Source of the DNA: Sycobia sp. Sy_11
Taxonomy: Eukaryota; Arthropoda; Insecta; Hymenoptera; Epichrysomallidae
Reading direction: 5' to 3'
Assembly (NCBI GenBank): GCA_018907035.1
Contig: JACCIC010000030.1
Location: 673,501 to 737,500, forward strand
Length of the DNA stretch: 64,000 nt
Of the stretch, positions 48,807 through 60,500 are shown in pieces. The stretch's first letter is position 1. Each line of letters opens with the position of its first letter. The position numbers and the translations under genes are program-made. The notes beneath the pieces are model-generated. The model was given only the letters and a program-made list of their open reading frames with translations, searched no databases and had not been told where the DNA came from.

Positions 48807-49145
48807 TACAGGGGTGACGCCCCTTTACTCCCATCTCCCGGCGTAACGTCCTCTTGGGCTTTACAAAATTGCCTTGGTCCTTTTGCCTATAGTATACAGG
48901 GATTTCGCTATATGAGAGATAATTAATTGCAGTTTGGGGGAGTGGATATTGTATATTAATAATTCTCGCGTGGGCTTACTTGAAAGCTGAAGGCTGTACT
49001 GCGATTTCATATTATAATAATAATTTAGTTGGATGGATGTCGGCAGTTATTGTCTCAGATTTATTACCTATCTTTTGTTTTGATTGTCGTCGCAATTGTA
49101 GGTAACACGACAGGCAAATCTCGCAGTTATGTTGAACAAATACAA

Positions 49146-49194
<49 letters not shown>
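49146..49194. repeat. (TAA)n microsatellite
   Basis: About 49 bases of TAA trinucleotide. Confidence 0.98.
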
Positions 49195-50058
49195 GTTAAT
49201 TATTCGACAAATTATATCTTTAATTGTTTTAAATAGCTTTTACAGTTTTACAATAAAAGCAATGGAGACACTCTTATTTGTCAAAAAATTCCGATATATC
49301 TTCTTAGAGAATAATTTCAAATTTCAATACCCAGCAAACTCACATAGTCCCCGCTGTATAAATTAGAAGATATCGTATTTATTATTAAATTATGCTAAGT
49401 AGGTATTTGTATATCTTTGCTTTGGATAGAATCAAAGTAGTCGAAAAAAATATATTTACAAAATTGATAGACATTCTCTTATGAACCATTTATAACAGTT
49501 TAAATAAATAATTACCTAGTATAACGCATGATTTTTAAGCAGAAATTGACATAATTAAAAATGTAAAATATATTATGACTAAAATAAGACCAGTAATATT
49601 TTTCATGATTAATCAATTTTTATAAATACATAATATAGTTGATATTATTTAAAATATTTATTTATCGGAATAATATTTTAAAATACATATATAAGTTTGT
49701 AATTAAATCTTCTAACATTTCTAACGTTTATGTTCATTTATGTTCGTTTCTGTGTCATTTTATTCAAGTATTAATCTTTATAATATTTAATTTAATTGAT
49801 TAAAATTAAAATTTTGTTTAAATGTTGATGTACTTTCACGGATACCATTATATAGACCTAAACTGTACAATTTTAATTAAAATAATTAATAACATTTCAA
49901 AGGGATATATAAATAATCAAGTTGATAAACTAGTAAAAAGCGTTCAATGTTTAGAAGAAAAAATTCTCCATACATTTAACATTGGATTTTCGGATCGACG
50001 TGGGATGGCGCGGCGGACGTCACGCTCTTGTACGGCGCTTTCGTCGATAACAGCACAA

Positions 50059-50130
50059 GCCTCTTTAGCTCAGTGGTAGAGCACTGGTCTCGTAAACCAG
50101 GGGTCGTGAGTTCAAACCTCACAGGAGGCA
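50059..50130 (+). tRNA. tRNA-Thr (CGT anticodon)
   Basis: A complete 72-nt cloverleaf. The 7-bp acceptor stem (GCCTCTT with AGGAGGC, one G-T pair) carries discriminator A; the D stem is GCTC/GAGC; the anticodon stem CTGGT/ACCAG has loop CTCGTAA, giving anticodon CGT (50091-50093); the variable loop has five bases; the T stem is GTGAG/CTCAC with loop TTCAAAC. The A box (TAGCTCAGTGGTAG) and B box (GTTCAAACC) match Pol III promoter consensus. There is no intron and no encoded CCA, as expected in eukaryotes. T runs at 50135-50139 and 50141-50147 would terminate transcription. It reads the threonine codon ACG. No other tRNA is nearby. Confidence 0.97.
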
Positions 50131-50134
50131 ATAA

Positions 50135-50147
50135 TTTTTATTTTTTT
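50135..50147 (+). terminator. Pol III terminator of tRNA-Thr
   Basis: Two T runs (five and seven) within 17 bases of the mature 3' end. Confidence 0.8.
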
Positions 50148-50471
50148 CTTTTTACTTTATTTCAGCACTGTTATAATACGACGCGTCTCTCGTAACCTTA
50201 CGTTCCCCAGAATAATGAGAAAAATTTGAGTTTAAATTTGTAAGTATGTAATATATATATAAACTTCTCGATGCGGTAATCGCATTATTCATTCACACCA
50301 GTAAATTTCATTTAATTGAAATAAGATATTTTTTAACTTGAAACATTCTTAACTTAATTGACAATATATTAGTCGTATTTTTTTAAATTATCCATTACAT
50401 ACACTTTAATGAAAAAGTAATATTTACTTTACGTGCAGCTGCTTGAAAAGCATAATAATGTCAGAAGATCA

Positions 50472-50476
<5 letters not shown>

Positions 50477-50537
<61 letters not shown>
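50477..50537. repeat. (TA)n microsatellite
   Basis: 61 bases of TA. Confidence 0.98.
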
Positions 50538-50538
<1 letters not shown>

Positions 50539-51631
50539 CAAAATTTAATTAATTTTGTTCTATGAAAATTTCATTTTGAATAAAGAAAAATTAAATTTAA
50601 AAATTTTCGGGATAAAAACGCTTATTATACTAGGCAAAAACTCATTAGGTTTTCATTTTTTTTTTCGAATTGATATTTATCTGTTCTGATTAAATTCGAA
50701 AAGTTCAGTGGCAAAAGGACTATATCCTCGACTATACATACATTACATACCGCGCTGTGTACCATGTCAGAGTTCGATCAGATTATTTTTAAAATAACTG
50801 CGTTGCTTCAAAACTATCAGATGATCAGATACATAGAATAAAAAAAACCGTATTACGCGGAAACATTTTCTCTCTTTAAATTTTCGAGGTCGAACAGGAG
50901 GAGCATACAGCATTCCATTTTGAAATATTTGAAGCTGACCCCCCCGAAGGTGAAGAACAACGGCCGTGAAGGTGAAGAACAACGCCATTTCCGAGATCAC
51001 AGTCGGCCCTAGAGTCCTTCCTACCCAGGCGACTTTTGTATATACGTAATAGTTTTCGAGAGGGAGAAAAAAATGTGATCACACTACAAGCTATACTTCG
51101 ATGCCTCATGTCATGATACATAAAAAAAAATATATAACAATTTCTTTACAAATACAGAAATATCTTATCAATCATTGTGATATACCTTGTCGAAGACTTT
51201 CTAAACCATGTTTACGTTCACTTCAAATATCATGACGATATTGATAATTATATCAATCGCTTGAAAATGAACGCTGCGGAGTTTCACCACAATGATGTTC
51301 GAAGCTTCCCCGAACCATTAACGATTCGTTGAAATGTTCATTCTTTGCAATCATTCGGCTGCTTTTAATTTATAACAAAAAATGTTGACATCGGGCGTCA
51401 TTATAGCGCGGCCACACAGCGGGCTAACTCAATTATTAACTATTATTAAAAATCTTTTATTTATATTCAAGGAACGCTCCTCTCGGAACGACCATTCACT
51501 ATATCCTTTTTACGCTGTACCACTTGATAACATTCGATAAAAAAAATCACCTGACTGAATATTAATCCGGTATATAGAAAAATAAACATGAACTTCCCAT
51601 CTTCATAAATTAATCTTTTCATATATATGTT

Positions 51632-51633
<2 letters not shown>

Positions 51634-51688
<55 letters not shown>
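51634..51688. repeat. (TA)n microsatellite
   Basis: 55 bases of TA. Confidence 0.98.
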
Positions 51689-51691
<3 letters not shown>

Positions 51692-51950
51692 TATCGCAAC
51701 AGTCTGCACCGCCCATATAATCTAATCCACTCTTCATCCTGTACTCTCTTGCGAAACGAACCCAACTCTTTATATATATAGATGCAATACGGCTAATGCG
51801 TATAATATAATAATAGGGGGCTGTTATCGAATCCGGTAATGCGAGAGGCTTCGGATACTAGAATATACACGTGGGTATATAATATATGTATATATATCAA
51901 ACGCGCAAAACCCTTCGAGACCTTTTTCGTTGTTGTTTTTTTTATGTATA

Positions 51951-51999
51951 AGAGAGAGAGAGACAGAGAGAGAGAGAGAGACAGAGAGAGCGAGAGAAG
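51951..51999. repeat. (GA)n microsatellite, interrupted
   Basis: GA tract with single C interruptions. Confidence 0.96.
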
Positions 52000-53003
52000 A
52001 ATACGCGGAGAGGTATATATACCCGCTACTGTTGCATCAGCTGCCCCTGTTCGGCGAAGCGATTTTTCGACGAACATGCAAATCGAATCGGGCGTGACTT
52101 ATTGAAATTGTACCGGGAAGCGATCGAGGAGGAGACAGGGCCGGTGGGGTGTTTATATGGGAGGGTTTTTTTTATGACGCTGCTATATACGTATACTGTG
52201 CTACGCGAGCGCGGGATGCTTCCCTCCGGTTTTTTCTTTCCGTCGTCGCCATCGTCTCTCTCCCCTCTCGGCCCACCCCGTCGATCAGCAAGAAAACAAA
52301 GTCGAGTTTGTGTGTGTGTGCGCGCGCGTGTGTGCGTGTAGCTTTACTTATTATTTTGCGAAAAGTTTTGCAACGATATTAAGTTTATGTCGACTGATCT
52401 TTTATACCTAACAATTGGGTAAAAAGTGTTCCGGTTTAAATAATATAGGCACATCAATGTTATGAAAAAATTACATTATTGTAAATTTCGTTTCATCGTA
52501 AAGTTTAATCTATTTTACTTTGCTATAAATTTTCAAACAGATTTTAATCGGAAGGAAAATGCAAGTTATGAAACATTTATTTATATAGCTGTTGGTTATG
52601 AATTTTCACAGCTTTTCTCTATTCACATTGTTTGACAAATCTGTTTGAAGCTTTGCAAAAATATGAAATAGATAGAAAGAAGGAGCATCGTTCACTATAA
52701 AATTTTAAATAGTTTAAAATACACAAAAACGAGATTTATAAAACGAATTGAAGTTAAATTAAAACACAAAGTTTAGATTGTGAAACAAGAAGCATCATGA
52801 AGCTATCTGAATCGTCGAAGGATTAACAATAACTATAGAGGATTATACTATTTTTTCTCAATTTTTTTCTCGAACGAAAAAAATGGCTTTGTACTGCTTA
52901 ACCTAAAATATTAGTCTTCTTAATTCGCATCGACAATGTTTGCTTTTTATCACTTGCATCCATGAAAGTTTTCAATATTTCATAAAAATGTATGATTATT
53001 CGT

Positions 53004-53060
53004 TAGGGTAAGGGTTAGAACTCATGTAAGTAAGGTAAGGGTAAGAACTCATAATCATAG
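53004..53060. repeat. short degenerate tandem repeat
   Basis: Two units of about 27 bases, each built around GGTAAGGGT(T)A(A)GAACTCAT. Confidence 0.75.
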
Positions 53061-54133
53061 ATTTTATACGCAAAATATCGATGGACGCCTACATAAAGTA
53101 TCGAAAAGTATCGGTCACGTGATCAGCCATCCCATTTCGCCACTTTTTTATTTCCTTCTAGATATACCGAGATATACCGAATAATACGTTGAGAATAAAC
53201 CGGTTAGAGTAGACGCCGAAAAAAATCATTCTTGGTTTATTTGTTTTTTTATAAAAATTATTTATTTTATATTTTTTACAAAGGATATAATTGTAGCAGG
53301 TATTTATTCTTTAAGAAAATGATTATTCTTTAGTTTTTATACAAATTATTATTTTATTTCGGTTGCGTACATTGAATATTTCATTGAATACATGTATTTT
53401 TAAGATTTTATAATTTTTCAAGAACAATACTAGTGAATTGAGCAAATTTTTTATCAATTTTTTATTGATTTAATATATAAAATGCATTAGAAATATAATT
53501 AAATTTTTACTTTTACGAAATTATTTAAAAAATTTATAACTGGTAATTTCTTAAAGAATACATTTTATGAAAGATGTGTTGTTCTATTTAATATAAATTT
53601 CATTGAACATATTTTTATATTAATGTTTAATTAATATATAATTTGTATATAAATTATTACAAACGATATATAAGTAAAGTATATTTTTCTTAACTGACGT
53701 TATCTTAACCGATACAAAAATTTCAGGAAATCCAAAATGGAGTGTCAAATAACTCATCAAAACGGTACCTACGATCTATTCATTTGCTTTTTGATCCGAG
53801 TACAATATTATTTATAATTTCCAGAACTGTTTTCTGCAAATACTGAGGTAAAGTGAGAAAAGAAGCAAAAATACAACCCTCATAGATAATTGTATCATTG
53901 GATCTATGTCGGATGCCGACGGATATACGTGCACATGTAAAAGAATTTTTGACATGCTTTTTATACATACATGTACCATAATGCATGTTTGTACAAAGCA
54001 CTTGTAAAAACCGATTCGACAAACACATATATACACGCGCGCGCATGCATACACGTGACACAACGAGGAGAGCTTTAAAAAGAAACCCTAACCTAACCGC
54101 TCTTTTTTTTGTGTGTGTATGTGTGTGTGTGTG

Positions 54134-54137
<4 letters not shown>

Positions 54138-54194
<57 letters not shown>
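54138..54194. repeat. (CT)n microsatellite next to (GT)n
   Basis: 57 bases of CT preceded by a GT-rich run at 54111-54134. Confidence 0.98.
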
Positions 54195-54198
<4 letters not shown>

Positions 54199-54400
54199 TC
54201 ATTCCCCGTTCTCGCCCAAGGCGCATTAATTATTCAGAAGCCCATGTTCCCGGTAGCAGGGTGCTATTCGTCAATTTTTAAATCTCATCCGAAATTCACG
54301 GCACGGACCGAAATATATCGGGACTCGCATCCGCATGCTATATGCGCGCGTGCTCGTTTTATTTCCGCAAACGTATGTATACACACATACACCTACATAA

Positions 54401-54403
<3 letters not shown>

Positions 54404-54448
<45 letters not shown>
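54404..54448. repeat. (TA)n microsatellite
   Basis: 45 bases of TA. Confidence 0.98.
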
Positions 54449-54451
<3 letters not shown>

Positions 54452-55131
54452 TACTCTTCCTCCATATAGTCGTACTGTACGGAACGTTGAAACGCGCCTT
54501 GAAATTCGATTCGCGTCCGCTCGACTCCGCACGCCGGTGTCTTTTTTCGTTTTGAAAATTTTTTAAATATAGCGACTATTATGTTACCTTAACTTCCTCG
54601 TTTCCTCGGTGGCGCGATGCACGGCGCGCTCGTCTCGGGAGTCCGTCATCGTCACCGTGACTTCATTCAAAACGTTCTATTTGAAGGAATGCTTGGTTTT
54701 CTCCGTTATTTCGAATGCGATAGAATTTTTCGTCGACCTATTCTACGGCTCTGCTGGATTTCACTGATTTAGTGTACAATATATGATATATAATTACACC
54801 GAAATGGGTCCAATAATTGGTCCTTGTTTTGTTGGTTTCTTATAATATATATATATATATATAAATTTGTTTTATTCTAGGGAAAAACGCACCTTGAAAT
54901 CGGATAATACTTAATACAGTAATTTCACGTTTCTAGAAATCGTCGTTTACACTCGATGCAGTTTTCTCGTTAAACTGGCGCAATCATTGACAGTTTTATA
55001 ATTAATTTTTTTTCTTCTTCAGAGTTCGCTGTAATATTGTTTTAAAGTTTTAATGTTAATAACGTGTAAGAGAAAACGAATTTCTGGAAATATATAATTA
55101 ATGAAAAACCGGTTTCTCGATAATTTTCTCG

Positions 55132-55133
<2 letters not shown>

Positions 55134-55183
<50 letters not shown>
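55134..55183. repeat. (TA)n microsatellite
   Basis: 50 bases of TA. Confidence 0.98.
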
Positions 55184-55186
<3 letters not shown>

Positions 55187-55779
55187 GTGAAAAGCTGATC
55201 AATCGAGCGATAAATATATTTATGAAAGCGCACGGCCAATTATTGGCGTTATTTTAATCGCACTTTTTTCCACTTTTATTTCTCCATTAAATTATTTACA
55301 TTGGACAAGTATAGCACGATATTTTTTTTTATGGTTATACGTATTACTTCGACTGATGTGCTTATCGGTAATTCAATTATTCGTGTCGTTACCAAGAATA
55401 GCCATCGCGAATACTCGCGCACAATCGAGAATATTACATTGCGTATCCATAGGCCCTTTCATCGTATATTTTCTTGCATTATGAGTTTAAACAAAAAAAA
55501 AAAAAAAAAAAACATTTTAAGCCTTCTGCCAAGCTTTTATGTCCAATGCAACCTTGTATATTAGAAACTTTGTATTGCCTACCGATGTTCATTCGGAATT
55601 AATACTCATAAAAGTTAAAAAAAGAAACGACCATGATCGATTCTATATCCTATAGCTTTCCTGCAGAACTCCTACATTATAAGCCATCAAACTTCCTCAA
55701 ACAGTTATTAGTTCGCGGACATTCGGAGAACAAAAGCAAGTATATGTATATATGACAGTTTATACGAGCTCGATTCCAG

Positions 55780-55780
<1 letters not shown>

Positions 55781-55841
<61 letters not shown>
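55781..55841. repeat. (TA)n microsatellite
   Basis: 61 bases of TA with one phase shift. Confidence 0.97.
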
Positions 55842-55844
<3 letters not shown>

Positions 55845-56121
55845 TTACGACCGCGCTAACAATTGGAATGACAGCGTCGTGAGCATTTATATATTAATAT
55901 TTCATATATTCGGAAAACAAATGTGTAGTACGAAAATTTTTCTCTTAAATACAACCCTGGATTTAATGCCGAGTTTACTGTAGTCTGCAGAGATTTATTA
56001 TATATCAAATCTCTTAAAAAACAAAAATAAGCAATGCGCCCAAAAAAAAGTACAACCGGTCCTAAAAAATCACACTTAATAAACTTTAATCTCTGTATAA
56101 ATTCGCGCTGGCACAAGCGAG

Positions 56122-56122
56122 C

Positions 56123-56151
<29 letters not shown>
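56122..56151. repeat. (TTA)n microsatellite
   Basis: 30 bases of TTA trinucleotide. Confidence 0.97.
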
Positions 56152-56153
<2 letters not shown>

Positions 56154-56222
56154 CTTGCGCGAAGGACCCACACTGAAATAAAGTTACTATATAATTCCAT
56201 AACATAGAATTTCTCGCAGTAC

Positions 56223-56224
<2 letters not shown>

Positions 56225-56275
<51 letters not shown>
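56225..56275. repeat. (TA)n microsatellite
   Basis: 51 bases of TA. Confidence 0.98.
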
Positions 56276-56277
<2 letters not shown>

Positions 56278-56394
56278 ACAATATCATTATAAAATACAAG
56301 TCCGTCGCGCGGGCGTATAATGCAAAAGATAATAAAGTGAAGGGGGATATACCGGAATACGACCGGGATGCTCGTATAGATACGAGCGGAGATA

Positions 56395-56396
<2 letters not shown>

Positions 56397-56442
<46 letters not shown>
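56397..56442. repeat. (TA)n microsatellite
   Basis: 46 bases of TA. Confidence 0.98.
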
Positions 56443-56447
<5 letters not shown>

Positions 56448-56814
56448 CATACACACATAGCTATACGCATATATATTATCATCGAGGCTCTAAATCGCAC
56501 TTTGGCGCAAATGCGTCACGTGACACGCGTATTATGCGGGCGCCCGCGACGAGGTTGAGCCGCGCGTCTATTATAAATGCGGGAAGAGACCTTATATTAT
56601 ACACACATATGTGCCCATATATGCATATATAGAATACACCGCGGCATCGCATATATATATATAAGCGCTATTTACGGAACGGAATTCTCGGAAGTGCGAG
56701 CGTGGCTATGCGAGTTCTGTTCGTTTCGCCCCTTTTCCATGCAGCGGTTTATAATGTGTACTTCGACTACTCTACCTATACCTATATATAGGTATATAGG
56801 CATACATATATAGG

Positions 56815-56817
<3 letters not shown>

Positions 56818-56861
<44 letters not shown>
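56818..56861. repeat. (TA)n microsatellite
   Basis: 44 bases of TA. Confidence 0.98.
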
Positions 56862-56862
<1 letters not shown>

Positions 56863-57499
56863 GTGTGCATGTGTATGTGCGCGCGCGCGGACATGATGCG
56901 GACGTGAAGAGCTCCGCCGCGGTGCAGCCTCGGTGATATTATACGCTCGCCTACTCCGAACGGCGGGTATAACATCTGCGAGAGAGGGAAATAAATGAGG
57001 TAGGGAAGATTGATTGATATCTGTTTTATTAGGCGTGCGCGGACGCGCGGGAAAAGTGTATGCATTATACGCCGGGATGGCATTAGATGGTATATCGTAC
57101 GAGTGTTTTTACGGGGTGAAGGAACGGGGGAGCAAAAAGAAACGGGGTTATGTTATTATCATTATTATATGAAGGATCCGTCGGGAATATTAGGGTCGTC
57201 CAGAGAAATTCCATGAAATAATGCGCGGTGGGGGCATTATTTCGGCAGAAAGGGGGGGGGGTGGTGGAGAAAGAGGCGAGCCGGATTAAAAAGAGACTAC
57301 GTCTGATCCCGATCGCGCGGGGCGGGCGGCAAGTTCAGCCTTGTGGGAACGGATATGTATGCTGACTCTGAGCTTTAACATAATATAATATGGATAATGG
57401 TTGATACGAAGACATGTATATGTGTGCGTGTACATATCTTATCTATGTATACGGTTATGGGAAGAAGTTCGTGGATAGAAGGGCCCGGGAGATAATATT

Positions 57500-57556
57500 A
57501 TGAAGAGATGCAAGGATATTTATATAGAAGGCGTTAACTTTGATAATATTTCAAAG
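57500..57556 (+). other. candidate short first coding exon
   Basis: An ATG at 57500 opens 19 codons that end exactly at TCAAAG|GTAAGTCTG (donor after 57556), a near-perfect 5' splice site in phase 0. No acceptor partner or homology is visible, so this is only a lead. Confidence 0.22.
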
Positions 57557-60500
57557 GTAAGTCTGCTTTTTCGGATGTTTCTTTTTAACTTTATCGCTTG
57601 CATCGGTGTTATTTTTTTCAACGTGGGCGTATACGAGGGGGCGGGGGGCGTGTAGTCCGTCTGAGAATGCACGTCCCACTGTGGGATTCCAATATGATCG
57701 TCAAGGTTCGATATTTTATCCGTCAATAATCTTAATTTCTCCCGATGTATTCGAACTGCCGAGATTTTTACTTCCATCGTGCACGGACGCGATCGTGCAG
57801 TATTTTGTCAATGGTCATTAATTGCCGACCTTTTGGTCATGATAAACGTGAGTAAATTTTTAAAAATGAAGATTCCGAAATCGAATTTTCATTTATTTAA
57901 GAGGAATACGTTATATTTTGTATGTAAGGCAGGCGAGGTGAACTTTTCTGATCGGATGATATTTATACACTATTCGCTTCAAATTAACTACTCTCGGTAT
58001 AAACAATTCGGCCAATATAAAAAAATAATAAGAATTCTTTTGATTTCTGTATTATTTTTTGAGCCTCGTTGAATTTTATTAAAATTTTCGTGATTCTAAT
58101 CGTGTTTTTGACTATTAGTTAAAAGTTACAATATATAAATATCTTGTAAAGGATTGTAACGTGAATTATATTCACGTGTACTTCGAAAAGAACAATGGAT
58201 TTATGATAAAATGGGTTTTAGTTTCAATCTAAGTTATATATAGCAAACTATTATTTAAAATTTATCTTTATTATTTTTCTTGACGGAGTATGCAGATTTG
58301 AATAAATTTATAAGATCACTTTCTGCGAAGAAAATAATCCAAGCGAGCTTCTTGAATTTTTTCAGAACATAACGTATACGCTGATCTATTGAACCAAACT
58401 ACAACATTGGATTTCGAATTTTGACGTATTTGCCCATCTGACGCCATATGGCGTTATTATCTTGTATGTATCCGAACCCCTCCAGTAAAAATTTGTGAGA
58501 AGAGGAAGAAGGGGCTGAGTCCCTCTAAATTTAGGAAACGGAATTTTTTTTTTCGAAGGAAGCATAAACCCATTAGTAAGCCTAGAATAATATATATACA
58601 TCGGGCTGGGTTCAATGTGGGAATAAATATATAAATATGCAGCACATTTTTACATAGATAGTTTAAAATTTTAATTATTACCACTGCCTGCATTTAGCAA
58701 GACTAAAATGTTAAATATATAGGAATTTATGAAGAATAAAAAAAAAAGCTGGCTTCAAAGAAGGTTTGTGCGTTTTAATTTGAAGATAGTCTATACAATA
58801 AAGTTTTGAAGACGGATAAAAAATGATGCGTACAATGTTTATGAATGAATAAGCAGCTTGGCATGCTCGTACTTATGGTTCGTAGCGTCAGCAACTCAAA
58901 TGTTGACAAAATTCAGGCTCAGTGTTTACAGATACTAATGAATTATCAAAAGATTCTACAAGTCGCATTCTAAAAGTGTGACTCGAGTCGTGACTAACAT
59001 TTTTAAATCCCTCTAATGTTTAGTTAATAGTAAAATAGAGTTGATCATGTTTATACAAATAACCAAGTCATTAACTGATGTTTTTCTATGCCATGAACAG
59101 AACCATTTACGCAAATATGAATATTTTTGATTAGATAATTTATACAATATATTCGATAACGTATTTGATTAAAAATTGTGAATTTTAAATGCTAAAACTG
59201 ACGACCTTTCATTATTTTATAGATTTTATTATGACGTTACGATCATAAAAGGTCCTTTAGAGTGTTAAATCCAAACTCATCGCAAGTGTATCGTGTTAAT
59301 TTATAATAAGAACTAATATTAATAAAAAAAAACTGTGTTCTGTTCTAGTATGTACTGGAGATAGAATTTAGATTATATTGATCAACAATCAAAGATCGAC
59401 GGATCAAAACATTACAAGAGACGAGAGAACTGTTTTTTATTATTAACAGTTATTATTAAACACTGACATTGACTCGAGCATTGACTTCTTCGTCTTTTGA
59501 CTTTACTGAATATTTGGATGCGGATTCATTCTGTTTCTACAAGACTGTAATGATACTTTATGACCGTGACGTCACCCATCCCGTCTGCACCTAGTCTGAA
59601 CTGCGATTGCTCTTTTTTGCACGTTCTCTTTACATCAAAATTCTGTCGTTTTCAATTTTATTTTTTTCATTTAAACAAGTTAATGAAGATGAAAATACTA
59701 CGATTGTATAGCTTTTAACTTTTCGTTTTTTTTTTTTTTTTAGTTATACGTAAGAGTTTTTGTCGAAAGTCCCCATACCTCGCACCCCGCCACCCAAGAG
59801 AGAAAAAAATCATTATAAACTTGCGGTTCGTCTGCCACCTGACAAAAGGATTAAATGAGGCGGAGACGGGCGGGGTATGGCGAAAGGTACACGTTGATTT
59901 TATTAAGAATCGAGATGCCGTTCGTTTAAAGAACAATCTATAAACTGTCTATTATTGACGAAACATTCTTATCGATGAACATTTATACACGCAACGTAAC
60001 CGATATATTTTAATGGATAATACATAAGGAATAATGTTTTTTTAATGTATACACGGCTTAGGGCACGTTCGCTTTTTTCATTTTCCGCCTTTCGTGTAAA
60101 TAGTATACTTTATAATTCCCAAATAAAATTAGTATTTCTGCTTGAATTTTATGGGTAATAAATCGAGTCATGCACGAAGCCCACGGCTATAATCCAACGG
60201 TCCTCGACAAAAGATCATCGGCGTATACCTCGCGCATATTTATTGGATCGGTTACGATGCGTGAAGTTTCGGTTGTAAGCTTTTAGTTCCTTTTTATAAA
60301 AATTTCGTATTTTCCAGGCCCGAGTACATATAATACGAATACGTTATTGCATTTTAGAAAGACTCGGAAAGTAAAAAAGCAGACTCAATTTTTTACGCAT
60401 ATAACACGGTTTAACGTTTTTCTCCGTACGCGCGCGCGCGCGCGCTCGTGTCTGTGTATTTTTCACCCGGCGTCGAGAACTCCCTCGACGTCCTCGGCTC

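Larger units (their letters stand above)
31632..50058. other. intergenic or intronic DNA, microsatellite-dense
   Basis: No supportable protein gene in over 18 kb. It contains the densest group of long (TA)n tracts, a cluster of GA/CT tracts at 47.9-48.8 kb inside a CpG-rich patch, other CpG-rich patches at 38.28-38.35 and 40.5-41.1 kb, and candidate exons or donors listed separately. Frames such as 48166-48834 on the minus strand are made of repeat-encoded SLSLSL and RERERE. Confidence 0.6.

Noticed and set aside
48166..48834. 222-codon minus-strand frame, one of the longest in the window
   Set aside because: Most of it is SLSLSL and RERERE encoded by the CT/GA microsatellites joined by GC-rich sequence; no domain, and composition matches the repeats.
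49822..50079. 85-codon plus-strand frame ending in the tRNA gene
   Set aside because: It overlaps the tRNA 5' end and has no recognisable content.
53008..53050. Telomere-like GTTAGGGTAAGGGTTAG
   Set aside because: Only two or three irregular units inside a local duplication; not an array, and the insect telomere unit would be TTAGG.
57520..57777. 85-codon minus-strand frame
   Set aside because: No recognisable family. The better signal there is a plus-strand splice donor at 57556.
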